64,000 bases of DNA from Davidsoniella eucalypti (taxonomy: Eukaryota > Ascomycota > Sordariomycetes > Microascales > Ceratocystidaceae), in assembly GCA_004009845.1 (NCBI GenBank), contig RMBW01000016.1:364200-428199 (forward strand). The letters are read 5' to 3'. The translations under genes were made by a program, and so were the position numbers. Below, one piece after another: positions 35,901-46,603 of the stretch. Position 1 is the stretch's first letter, and each line of letters starts with the position of its first letter. The notes below the pieces were generated by a model. It had not been told where the DNA came from and did no database searches. It saw only the letters and a list, made by a program, of their open reading frames with translations.

Positions 35901-36062
35901 TTCGAGGCGAAAGTTCGATGTGACTAGTGCGTCTTTGTACTCTCCGATGGCTTTCTTGCACTCTTCATTCCACCACGGAGTGCCTCTGCGAGGTGACTTC
36001 GTCCGGCGGGGCATGGTAGCAGCAAGGGCTGTATCAATGGCTCCGTTCAGTCGGTCAACTGC
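32937..36062 (-). mobile_element. 5'-truncated Tad-like LINE with 12-bp target-site duplication
   Basis: About 3.1 kb read from 36062 down to a (aaat)n tail at 32937-32957. The element lacks ORF1 and the endonuclease; it begins at AVDRLNGAID, just before the reverse transcriptase. It carries a reverse transcriptase frame, an RNase H frame and a ~240-base 3' region. The bases cccgtcagtgta flank it at 32925-32936 and 36063-36074. That repeat falls inside the YTDG codons of the older LINE, so this is a retrotransposition into a pre-existing element. The frames are long and mostly intact, so the insertion is fairly young. Confidence 0.9.
33184..34161 (-). CDS. LINE RNase H (separate ORF)
   Basis: 325 residues. 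The RNase H fold shows VYSDGSKLEDGRTG, VILDNQAAYACL and WVPGHIGIPGNEIADSLAKE. A CSCGKKK...H...C finger-like segment lies near the C-terminus. The usual second catalytic acid (Glu of the DAE motif) reads Gly: VFDAGIVGAL. The enzyme is therefore probably weakened or dead. Its ATG overlaps the stop of the reverse transcriptase frame as TAATG. In relatives the two domains are usually in one frame, so this may be termination-reinitiation or a frameshift that left a usable start. Confidence 0.85.
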   Translation of the reverse strand: MPPPKSPPPPTQTKENFDQSKLRKLTNSMDIMVYSDGSKLEDGRTGWGFAIYQGNWLVDRQRGSLGKNHEVFDAGIVGALNGLKLALQAPCTHLAKNIHVILDNQAAYACLFPGSAPTDTSQAQILEFHSLARTWPDRRRCRHVKAGQVTPIWVPGHIGIPGNEIADSLAKEGATLPPPPNLPPSIAHIKRAARSRLQEEYTDWWTSSAPTTYKDLGLSASLRTPFELSLPRETLGRLLAARSHHGDFVDYHLRLHHANFTDSCSCGKKKDPLHFFFCWKGKRLSKVFSRRPFHITIDNTLSTQQGVVDFCKFIKETNFFVDICP

Positions 36063-36200
36063 CCCGTCAGTGTACAAACAATAGGCTTCGCCCAACCATA
36101 GGGTTGCTAGGGTTGCCAGGTGGATTTCCTTTGCTTCTTCTTTTTTGGGATGTAGTGAGTGGGGTACCTTTGAGTTTTCGGTGCCTCCTCCTTTGTCCAA
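34161..36200 (-). CDS. LINE reverse transcriptase (chimeric N-terminus)
   Basis: 679 residues if read from the ATG at 36200. Only residues from about 47 on (AVDRLNGAID) belong to the inserted LINE. The first ~46 come from repeat copy 2 and the older LINE, fused in frame by chance. Reverse transcriptase motifs are intact: WRPIALLPCLGKGLERLIA, TMDVKGAFDAI, GVPQGSPISPILF and the active-site FSYADDVAIL. It would copy the LINE RNA at a nicked target, but the endonuclease is absent here, so the copy cannot move on its own. The stop is TAA overlapping the next ATG. Confidence 0.9.
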   Translation of the reverse strand: MDKGGGTENSKVPHSLHPKKEEAKEIHLATLATLWLGEAYCLYTDGAVDRLNGAIDTALAATMPRRTKSPRRGTPWWNEECKKAIGEYKDALVTSNFRLETLLATKKNIRNAVRRAKRSFFRQKIADANNPESLWKIARWRHPNNSLGSPPLRDDNDTTATTPLEKMDLLAKHLLNRGDLSKDLDPSSFHSTPLRNIELDLGPNPTEVRRAVIGAKNATPGRDGISVTILKALWDDLETFVTLLFKLCITWGHHPAAFKVAEIVIIPKPDKDPSLPSSWRPIALLPCLGKGLERLIARKIAHSAIENSILHPQQFGALPKRSATDLVACVIHDIEKNWSERKVCTLVTMDVKGAFDAILPGRLQCRLREQGWPPNLIKWVGSFVTNRKCRLRLGTERSTEKDILCGVPQGSPISPILFMLFIQPLVSSNNRFSYADDVAILTSGKTLSASASLAKRTAKRMHTWAKENGVEFAPHKTEVIHFTRAWSKPHPPIEIGGVDIHPKKDMRWLGFWLDSKLTFTKHVETWASKGRKAANFLRSLSHTQSGIPPAMARLAVIACVIPTLFYGAEAYWPGLLTINGKGKQVKTGALHLADKLERVLRVALRAILPVWKTTPASALHREAAIAPALLLLENKRRLLAARWTSLDHNHPLVTRSSASSMTRLGRTLETIRALPPDPY
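36062..36161 (-). mobile_element. Old LINE relic, piece 2 (RT to RNase H linker)
   Basis: Reads HSLHPKKEEAKEIHLATLAT on the minus strand and ends at GEAYCLYTDG, the start of an RNase H domain. It links piece 1 (28109-28600) and piece 3 (32627-32936) in the same frame. It is bounded on the right by repeat copy 2 and on the left by the young LINE. Confidence 0.75.
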
Positions 36201-37000
36201 AGACGAAAAATTCCCCTTCGTTGTGGGTTTTTAAGAGCGACCAGCACATATCACCAATGTCGCTGTCCATTCTCTCCCATCTATTGATTTATTTCATGAT
36301 GCACCGTTTTGTGAGGCCTTGAGCCTGTTTCTTCCCCTCTCGAGGGTCATTCTCACCAACGACCGCCCACCCCCTTTTCTCTACACTTTTCGCGATCGCT
36401 GGTCTCCCGAGCCTCATCTCCGCTGCTCAGGAATTCACACTCACACTCTGAGGGCAACACTTTGAAGGTTCCAGTTGCCCGACATTTCCGGCTCTTCTTT
36501 TGTTGTGCTTTGCACTTCATTTGATCATGCCAAAACAAATTGTGATAGCTTCTCCTTGAGTAGCTCCCTCACAATGAAAACACTTTGGGTTTCCTCTGTG
36601 TTTTCCAACAACCCACCAGGGGGACGGCTGTGAAGAAAGTTTAGCTGGATGCTGCTTGACCTCCTCCCGATCCCCCGACACTGACCTCGCGATAGTTGTC
36701 TCCTTGAGCATCTCCCTCGCACCCTGAGCACTCTGGTCTTTTCCTTTGTGTCTCAAACAACCTGCTAGGTGGACAGTGAAGAAACAAGTTTAGCCAGGTT
36801 AGCGCTGCTTGTCTTTTCCACTGCTTCCCCCATGTGAAATTTGTTCTTGTTTTTTGTGTTTTTCAGTTTTCTTTTTTTAGTTCGGACCTCCATTATGGGG
36901 GATCTTTGAGGACCATTAGGGTTTCTCGACGTCTAACGATCCACTAGGGTCGGATTCATGTGATCCACATAAAGACGTAAAAGGTTAAAAATAAATAAAT
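36162..37000 (+). mobile_element. ~0.83-kb retroelement copy 2, (AAAT)n tail
   Basis: Near-identical partner of 27267-28110 in the same orientation, starting at the same gggtacc and ending with ataaataaat at 36991-37000. Differences are scattered single bases and small indels, for example ttgag added near the start. The left flank carries atgtagtgagtg; the right flank (aggaaagagag) carries no matching duplication. Confidence 0.8.
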
Positions 37001-37338
37001 AGGAAAGAGAGATTTGGCCAATGCTAAAACATGCCGGAAATGATATATTAAGTCGAATACATTGATGAATATGCCTCAATGTAGCTAAGCAAATAAAAAT
37101 GAATAGAAGCTGAAATCAAATAAAGCTAATCACGATTATAAGAACTATGGAGTAATTTTGATGACACGAAGTGCTCTAATTGAAGGCTCCATATAGATTC
37201 TGGTACAGATTCTGGTTACATCCCTTATCAACTGCATCATAGATAGATAATCCCAGTCTCGAGTTGCCATTTTCGAAACCCCAACTTCCCTTCGACATCA
37301 TTCTCCAACACCACAACCCATCGGACTACTCTGGTATA
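37001..37338. other. Promoter region of the dipeptidyl aminopeptidase gene
   Basis: AT-rich non-coding sequence directly after the repeat copy. Only about 340 bases separate the transposon tail from the start codon at 37339, so the insertion lies within or next to the promoter. Confidence 0.5.
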
Positions 37339-40094
37339 ATGGGAAAACACCAAGAAGAACCAGAGAGTCCACGCGACTCTCTGTCTTCTGTCTCGACATC
37401 GAGCCTCATCTTCGACCATATCGACGACCAAGTCAAATTCAATGCCGCACGTGCCAAGTCTCGAAACCAACACAAGTCCGAGAAAGCCATCTCTGGCGCT
37501 GATGGCGATGACCTCGAAACAGCGCGTTTTCTGCCTGGCCGTGGCGAGCGCCAGGCGCAAAGTAGCGTAGACCGCAAGACGCGTAGATATCTAGGCGTTG
37601 GTATATTCGCCGCCAGCATAATATGGGTTCTCATCATGTTCTCCTTCCTGGCTAACCAGTCGTCTGATTCGCGCCAGCGCCACTTGGTCGGCAATCCGGT
37701 GACTTTGAACTCTGTTCTAAATGGAACCTGGCGTCCCCGTACTCACGATATCACATGGATTGGCGGCCCCAATGGCGAAGATGGCCTCCTTATGGAACAA
37801 GGCGCAAAAGGCAAAGATTATCTCGTTGTAGAAGACGTGCGCTCTAGCTCAGCTACTGACTCTGGGGACAAGCGTGATGCATCATCAGCATCATCACCTC
37901 GTGTTCTTATCGGCTCTGGTACCATCTCATACAACGACATCATAGTCATACCTGGAGCGACTTTTCCTAACAAAGATCTCACTAAAGTTCTCATTGCTAG
38001 TCGCACGAAGAAGAATTGGCGTCATTCGTTTTCCGCGACGTACTGGATTCTTGATGTAAAGACACAGCAGGTTCAGCCTATGATTCCCAATGAGCCTCTC
38101 GCTGTCGTTCAACTGGCTACTTGGAGTCCGACAGGCGATTCTATTGCCTACACTCGTGACAACAACATGTTTATACGATCTCTCGACCTTACCGCCACGG
38201 AGAAAGTCACCCAGATCACTAAAGACGGCGGCAGAGAGTACTTCTATGGCATCCCGGATTGGGCTTACGAAGAAGAGGTCTTCTCGGGCCGTAGTGCTAC
38301 TTGGTGGAGCGATGATGGCAAGTTCGTTGCCTTCCTCCGCACAAATGAGTCCGGTGTTCCAGAATATCCAGTTGAATACTATCTCTCTCGTCCTAATGGC
38401 CCCGCCAAGGAAGGAGATGAGCTTTACCCGGATGTTCGCCAAATCAAATACCCCAAAGCTGGTGCTCACAACCCAGTTGTCGACCTATTGTTCTGTAAGC
38501 ATATTCTTTCCTCCTTTTTTTGTGTGAATATCCCACCTTGACTAACACGGCATCAGATTCCGTAGAGAAGGGTGATGTTTTCTCCGTAAAGATAGATAAT
38601 GACTTTGTTGATGATAATCGGCTGATAACTACTGTGCTTTGGGCCGGCGAGAAGGTTTTGGTCAAGGAAACAAACCGCATTAGCAACATCATGCATGTTG
38701 TTCTGATTGACGTCAAGGACCGCACAGGCAAAACTATCCGAGACATCAATGTTAAGGACATCGACGGTGGCTGGTTTGAGATCTCGACTGATACCAAGTA
38801 TATCCCGGCAGACCCCGAGAATGGCCGTCCCCAAGATGGATATATCGATACTGTCATCTTCGAGGACCATGACCATCTCGCCTATTTCTCGCCCATGGAC
38901 AATCCGAAACCTATCATGCTCACTAAAGGAGACTGGGAGGTTGTTGATGCACCTTCTGCCGTCGACTTGAAAAACAATTTGGTTTATTTTGTTGCGACCA
39001 AAGAATCGTCTATCCAGCGCCATGTATATTCCGTCAAGCTTGATGGTTCAGAGCTCAAGCCCCTCACCAATGTATCGGAGGAGGGCTACTACGGCATCTC
39101 TTTCTCCGAAGGAGCTGGCTACGCACTACTGAGCTACCATGGCCCAGATATCCCTTGGCAGAAGGTTATCTCAACACCTGGAAACCCGTCAAGCTATGAA
39201 CGCGTCATTGAAAACAATGCGAACCTGTCGGATCAGGCTAAGAAGACTGACTTGCCAACTCTTGTCTATGGCACTATCAATGTTGATGGTGTATTGTTAA
39301 ACTACGTTGAGCGCCGGCCTCCTAATTTCAACCCGCATAAGAAGTACCCAGTGTTATTCCAACAATACTCTGGACCTGGCTCACAGTCTGTTGACAAGCG
39401 CTTTGCTGTCAGCTTCCAGGAGTATGTTGCATCTTCTCTAGGATATCTCTGTGTCACTGTTGATGGGCGTGGAACTGGGTTTATTGGTCGCAAGGCCCGT
39501 GTCATAGTCCATGGACAGTTGGGTGTTTGGGAGTCACACGATCAGATTGCCGCTGGCAAACATTGGTCTTCGCTTCCCTACGTTGATTCAGACCGTCTTG
39601 CTATCTGGGGTTGGTCTTTTGGTGGTTTCAACACCCTGAAAACACTAGAACAAGATGCTGGACAAACATTCAAATACGGCGTCGCTGTTGCACCTGTGAC
39701 TGATTGGCGCTTTTATGATTCTATCTACGCCGAGAGATATATGGACACGCCACAGAATAACGCACATGGATATTCTCGTAGTGCTATCATGAATGCCACT
39801 GCTATCGGTCAAAACGTCCGGTTCCTCATCATGCATGGCACCGGAGATGACAATGTACACATTCAAAACACACTGACTCTTCTGGACAAATTTGATCTGG
39901 CTAATGTCGAAAACTATGATGTACATGTCTTCCCCGACAGTGACCATAGCATATACTTCCACAACGCCAATCGGATCATCTATGATAAGCTTAACAGTTG
40001 GCTCATCAACGCCTTCAATGGCGAGTGGCTCAAGGTGAACAATCCTGTGCCCATTCCAGAGAAGAAGAAACGGAACCTAGATCTGGTCCTGTAA
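37339..40094 (+). CDS. dapB: Vacuolar dipeptidyl aminopeptidase B (DPP IV family, S9B)
   Basis: Two exons (37339-38494, 38557-40094) give 897 residues. It is a type II membrane protein: about 83 cytoplasmic residues, one transmembrane helix at ~84-106 (YLGVGIFAASIIWVLIMF), then a beta-propeller and an alpha/beta hydrolase. The DWAYEEEVFSGR segment has the paired Glu that hold the substrate N-terminus. The catalytic triad is Ser739 in GWSFGGF, Asp816 in GTGDDNVH and His849 in DSDHSI; all present. It removes X-Pro and X-Ala dipeptides in the vacuole or late Golgi, as yeast Dap2 and Ste13 do. The nucleophile motif is usually GWSYGGY; the Phe changes are conservative. The start is the first ATG with A at -3. 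Confidence 0.95.
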
Positions 40095-41313
40095 TTATCA
40101 GCATTTATTGGCGCATCTTGGTCTGGTAAATGTATTTGCTTGTCTAACATAATATGCATCGTTTCATTCATAGACGTATCTTGTAGCTATAACGTTGTTT
40201 GTTAGCGCCAATCAAGTTTGTTAGTTCTTTCGCCTAGTTTTTGTTCATTTCTTACTGTTTCCGTTTCAATACTACCCTAACTCCATCTGCATTGGCAAAT
40301 AATTGCTTCCACAATCGGAATCCTGAATTTATTACATGACGACTACTATCAATGTGACTCTTAGATGGTGTTTTTAGGACAATGGTATGGGTAGTGAAGT
40401 TGTAGCCCATATTGATTTTATTTCTAATCATGGACTGTAAAGTGATTCTTGTTTTTCATTTAAAGAGTGATAGCTGCATGAATCATGTAGCTAAAAATCC
40501 ATAGCATATACTTACTTGCATAGATACATGTTGTCGTAAAATAACCTGACTTAAATCTTCACCAAAAAAAACAAAAACAATGTTATTGAAATCCACTTAA
40601 AGCCGCACGTGATTGAGAGCTTGCTCCAACACGTGACCTGGCACGTGGCAGCATTTGACACCTCTCTGTTCCGTCTTAGGCCAATCGCCTAAGGTCGCAT
40701 TGCTCCAGAGTTGGACAGGTAAACGACAAGTAAAGCTAGGCTGTAACCTTGTTGATGGTTGCTTCAAGCCATTGGCGACATTTAGAAGCATCTCCTTTCC
40801 ACTAGTAGTTTGCCTACTACGGAGCTTTACTCTTTTCTTTTCTTTTACCAAAAAAACAACCTTTTCCATTAATGTTTCGTTCGTTCTCTCTTTCGCACAC
40901 CCTCTTAAATTTCGCTTCAGTGTGAACCTTTGTCTTTCACTACTTGTCATTGTCTGGTATCGATTAACCCGGTAGATTGCCAGTTAATGATATCTAGGTT
41001 CCCTGGTGGCCACCATCCTTCCTTCGCTCTTTCTACCAACTACACCTCAATTTACCTCAATTCCGCCAAATCAGCCATTGGCCTGGCCTCTTATCCTCCA
41101 CCATCACGTACTTGTAACAATTGACTGTGGTGTAGCTTCCTATCACACTAATTGTTCGCTGTTCGCTTTTTTTTTTTGTCAACTCACCCTTCATTTGGGT
41201 CTGCTCCGAGAGCTCTTCGTGATCTCGCCACCTGTTCCCCTGGGAGCTAGCTCTCCAGGGCCATCTCGTACCCTCATCGCATTCTCTTTAGAATCGAAAA
41301 TCAACTACGCAAT
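40095..41313. promoter_or_regulatory. Intergenic region and clathrin promoter with three E-boxes
   Basis: 1.2 kb between the peptidase stop and the clathrin start. Three CACGTG hexamers cluster at 40606-40611, 40630-40635 and 40642-40647. CACGTG is the core of bHLH factors such as Pho4, Cbf1 and SREBP-like proteins. A pyrimidine-rich leader precedes 41314. The remainder shows nothing coding. Confidence 0.6.
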
Positions 41314-44300
41314 ATGGCGCCCTTGCCCATCCGGTTTACTGAGCTGGTGCAGCTCACCAGCCTGGGTGTCGAGGCTTCCGCTATCACCTTCAATGCCTGT
41401 GTACGTACCAAATTGATGATGTTGACATTCGTCATCCTACATCCAGCTAGCCACGACGAGCATCATGCTGCGACATTGACATCTTCTAACTTCCTACGTA
41501 TACAATATAGACTCTCGAATCCGACGCTTTCGTATGTGTACGCGAAAAGAAAAACGAAGCCGCCCAACCCGAAGTCGTCATTATCGATCTCAAAAATGGC
41601 AACAATGTCATCAGACGACCCATAAAGGCTGACAGCGCCATCATGCATTGGTCAAAACAAGTCATTGCCCTGAAGGCACAGTCTAGAACATTGCAGATAT
41701 TTGATCTGGGCCAAAAGGCCAAGATCAAGTCTGCTACAATGAACGAAGATGTGCAATACTGGAAGTGGATCAGCGATACATCTTTGGGTCTTGTTACTGA
41801 GACCTCTGTCTACCATTGGGATGTTTTTGATCCTAGTCAGGCATCGCCTGTTAAACAATTCGATCGCAATGCTAACTTGAGTGTAAGATTGCTCTCTTCT
41901 CGATTCGACCATACATTTGTTGTTTCTAACATTATTTTTCTTCCAGGGCTGCCAAATCATCAACTATCGCGTCAACTCAGAAGGCAAATGGATGGTCGTC
42001 GTTGGTATCTCGCAGCAACAGGGACGTGTTGTCGGTGCCCTCCAGCTCTACTCTAAGGATCGTGGTATCAGCCAAGCCATAGAAGGCCATGCTGCTACAT
42101 TCGGAACCATTCAGCGTGAGGGCTGCAGAGCTGAAACTAAAGTGTTTACCTTCGCTGTTCGTTCGGCTACTGGCGCAAAGCTTCATGTTGTCGAAATTGA
42201 CCATGCTGATGGTGATACGGCCTTCCCTAAGAAGGCTGTTGACATGTACTTCCCCCCTGAAGCCACAAACGATTTCCCTGTCGCCATCCAGGTATCGCAG
42301 AAGTATGGTATCATCTACATGGTTACCAAGTATGGATTCATTCATCTCTACGATGTTGAGACTGGCTCGTGCTTGTTCATGAACCGTATCTCTAGCGAGA
42401 CCATATTTACCACCTGCCCAGAAACCGAGGGTGGCGGTATCGTCGGCATCAACCGTAAGGGTCAGGTACTCTTCGTGACTGTTGACGAGACCAACATGGT
42501 GCCATACTTGCTTCAAAACCCAGCCAATACTGAAATTGCTATCAAGCTGGCATCGCGTGGCGGCCTTGCTGGTGCAGACGACCTCTACGCTCGCCAATTC
42601 GAGCAGCTTTTCAGCAATGGCAGTTACATGGATGCCGCCAAGATCGCCGCTAATTCTCCTCGTGGTTTCCTTCGTACGCCCCAGACAATCGAGATGTTCA
42701 AACGCCTTTCTTCTACCCCCGGTCAAATGTCTTACATCCTGCAATACTTTGGTCTTCTGCTCGATAAGGGTTCGCTTAATACTCATGAGACTCTTGAGCT
42801 TGCGCAACCAGTTTTGGCGCAGAATCGTAAAGCTCTGCTCGAGAAATGGCTTAGCGAAGGAAAGTTGGATTGCTCTGAACAGCTTGGTGATCTTCTCCGC
42901 CCACACGACTTGAACATGGCACTTTCAGTGTACCTGAAGGCCAATGTTCCCTACAAAGTCGTCGCCGCATTTGCTGAAACTGGCCAATTCGATAAAATCA
43001 TTCCTTATAGTTCGAAGGTCAACTATTCGCCCGACTATATTCAGCTTCTACAGCATATCGTACGCGTGAATCCCGAGAAGGGTGCCGAATTCGCTACTTC
43101 CCTAGCTAACAATGAAGGTGGCTCTTTGGTCGACCTTGATCGTGTTGTTGACATATTCCAATCCCAAGGTATGGTTCAACAAGGCACCGCATTTTTGCTG
43201 GATGCCTTGAAGGACAACAGCCCTGAACATGGGCATCTCCAGACTCGTCTTCTCGAGATGAACTTGGTTCAAGCACCTCAGGTTGCTGACGCCATCCTGG
43301 GCAACGATATGTTCACTCACTTTGATAAGAGCCGCATCGCTACCCTATGTGAGCAAGCTGGTCTTTTCCAGCGAGCTCTGGAGCTGTATGAAGATCCAGA
43401 GGCCGTCAAGCGCGTTGTTGTCGGAATTGCTGGCACCCCCAACTTCAACTTGGATTGGCTGACCACCTTCTTTGGCAAGCTCTCTGTTGAACAGTCTCTC
43501 GGCTGCCTTGACGCCATGATGAAGCACAACATCCGCCAAAATCTGCAAGCTGTCGTTCAGGTTGCCACCAAGTACTCTGATCTTCTTGGACCGGTTCACC
43601 TTATTGATCTATTCGAGAAGTACAAGACTGCCGAGGGCTTGTTTTACTATCTTGGTAGTATTGTGAACCTCTCAGAGGAGCCTGATGTTCATTTCAAGTA
43701 CATTGAAGCCGCTACTAAGATGAACCAGTTCAACGAGGTAGAGCGTATCTGCCGTGATAGCAACTACTACAACCCCGAAAAGGTCAAGAACTTCCTCAAG
43801 GAGGCCAAGCTTGCCGAGCAACTTCCTTTGATCATTGTTTGCGACCGATTCGGATTCGTTCATGACCTTGTTCTCTACCTGTACCAAAACCGCCAATTCC
43901 AGGCTATCGAAGCTTACGTCCAGCGCGTCAACGCTGCTCGCACCCCAGAAGTCATTGGTGGGTTGCTGGATGTTGACTGCGATGAAGATATCATCAAGAA
44001 GCTCCTTGCTACTGTCAATGCTGCATCCATCCCAATTGATCAGTTAGTTGAAGAAGTTGAGAAGCGTAACCGCCTGAAGATTCTCCTACCATTCCTTGAA
44101 GCGACGCTGGCTGCTGGTAGCCAACAGCAAGCCTTGTACAACGCGCTCGCCAAAATCTACATTGATTCAAACAATGATCCCGAGCGCTTCCTCAAAGAAA
44201 ACGACCAGTACGACTCACTCGTTGTCGGTAAATACTGCGAGAAGCGCGATCCTCAGCTTGCCTACATCGCGTACTCCAAAGGCCAGAATGATCTTGAGCT

Positions 44301-46603
44301 TGTTAATATCACTAACGAAAACTCGATGTACCGTGCCCAAGCTCGCTACCTCTTGGAGCGTGCTGACCGCGAGCTTTGGACTTTTGTTTTGAGCGAGAAC
44401 AATGTCCACCGTCGCTTCGTCGTTGACCAGGTTATCTCTACTGCCGTCCCCGAATCAACTGATCCTGCGAAGGTGTCTGAGGCTGTTGCTGCCTTCCTCC
44501 AATGCGATCTTCCCCTGGAGCTCATCGAACTCCTAGAAAAGATTGTTCTAGAGCCTTCTCCCTTCAGTGACAACCAGAACCTTCAAAACCTTCTGCTGTT
44601 CACTGCCGCTAAGGCAGACAAGGCCCGCGTCATGGATTACATCCACAAACTGGATGGCTTCAGTGCTCCCGAAATTGCCACTGCCTGTATCGATGTTGGC
44701 CTTCACGAGGAAGCTTTCGAAATATATAAGAAAACTGGCGACAAGCTATCTGCTGTTAACGTTTTGGTCGAAAACATTGTGAGCATTGACCGTGCTCAAG
44801 CCTATGCTGAGGATGTTGACCTGGCCGAGGTTTGGAGTAAGGTTGCCAAGGCTCAGCTAGATGGTCTCCGGGTGAGCGATGGTATCGAGTCCTACATCAA
44901 GGCCGAGGACCCCAAAAACTACTCTGAGGTCATCGAGATTGCTGTTCATGCTGGAAAAGACGAAGATCTCATTAAGTTCCTACGTATGGCGCGTAAGACT
45001 CTTCGCGAGACAGAGATTGACACTGCATTGGCATTCTGTTTTGCTCGTCTTGACCAACTGGGCGAGCTTGAGGATTTCCTTCGTGGAACCAACGTTGCCA
45101 ACATCGAGGAATCTGGTGACAAAGCTTATGGCGAAGGTTTATACGAAGCTGCCAAGATTTTCTTCAGCTCCATCTCCAACTGGGCGAAGTTGGCTACTAC
45201 TCTAGTCTACCTTGGCGAATACCAGGCTGCCGTTGAATCTGCCCGTAAGGCTAACAACATCAAGGTGTGGAAGGAGGTTCACGGTGCCTGTGTTGACAAG
45301 CAAGAATTCCGTCTTGCTCAAATCTGCGGTCTCAACCTGATTGTTGATGCGGAAGAATTGCAAAGTCTTGTGAAGCAGTATGAGCGTAACGGCAACTTTG
45401 ATGAGCTTATCAGTCTCTTAGAGCAAGGCCTTGGCCTTGAGCGTGCTCACATGGGCATGTTCACTGAGCTAGGTATTGCGCTATCCAAGTACCGCCCTGA
45501 AAAGCTCATGGAGCACCTGAACCTGTTCTGGTCGCGCCTGAACATGCCTAAGATGATCAAGGCTTGCGAGGAAGCCAACCTGTGGCCAGAGCTAGTATTC
45601 TGTTACCAGCATTACGATGAATTTGATAATGCAGCTCTCGCTATCATTGAGCGTGCGGAGAACTCCTGGGAACACCAGCATTTCAAGGAGATCGTCGTCA
45701 AGGTTGCTAACCTAGAGATCTACTACCGTGGTATCAAGTTCTACATGGAGCAACATCCTTCTCTGCTCACTGACCTTCTGCAGATTCTCACTCCCCGCAT
45801 CGATGTCAACCGTGTCGTCAAGATGTTCCAAAAGAACGATGATCTGCCATTGATCAAGCCGTTCTTGCTCAACGTCCAGAGTCAGAACAAGCGTATTGTC
45901 AACGATGCCATCAACGACCTACTCATCGAAGAGGAAGATTACAAAACTTTGCGCGACTCTGTCGAAAACTACGACAACTACGATGCAGTTGATCTAGCGA
46001 GTCGCCTCGAAAAGCATGATCTTATCTTCTTCCGCCAAATCGCTGCATCCATCTACCGCAAAAACAAGCGCTGGGAGAAGTCGATTGCGCTTTCCAAGCA
46101 AGACAAGCTGTTCAAAGATGCCATCGAGACTGCTGCTATCTCTGGCAAGACTGACATCGTACAGGATCTTATTCGCTACGTAAGTTTACTCTCCATCTAT
46201 TCTATACAAAATGTGCGTGTACTAACTAGATTTCATATAGTTCGTCGACATTGGTTCACGCGAATGCTACGTTGGTATGCTATATGCTTGCTACGATCTT
46301 CTACGCCCTGATTTCGTTCTAGAGCTATCATGGCGTAATGGCCTCAATGACTTCACTATGCCCTATATGATCAACATGCTTGCTCAGCAGACGAAAGAAA
46401 TTGCTGCTATCAAGGCAGACAACGAGGCTCGCAAGGCCAAGGAAGCCGAAGACAAGCAGGAGGACACTACGGGTCCTATTCTGGGAATGAACCGTCTTAT
46501 GATCACAGCCGGCCCTGCTGGTGGCATGTCTAGTCCTTCACCAGCATATGGAATGCCTGCAAATGGATTTGTGCCTCAGCCTACTGGCTTTGGTAACTTT
46601 TAA
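41314..46603 (+). CDS. chc1: Clathrin heavy chain
   Basis: Four exons (41314-41400, 41511-41882, 41947-46179, 46241-46603) give 1684 residues, the usual length. The N-terminal beta-propeller opens with LPIRFTELVQLTSLGV and contains the WKWISDTSLGLVT blade. It is followed by the linker and a long alpha-solenoid of clathrin repeats. The C-terminal trimerisation region includes KQTKEIAAIKAD-type helices and ends in a Gly/Pro/Met-rich tail. It forms the triskelion legs of coated vesicles for endocytosis and Golgi traffic. All junctions restore conserved sequence (FNAC|TLESDAF, NLS|GCQIINYR, IRY|FVDIGSRECY). Confidence 0.98.

Noticed and set aside
35332..36084. 250-codon plus-strand frame
   Set aside because: It is antisense to the reverse transcriptase, whose motifs are intact on the minus strand.
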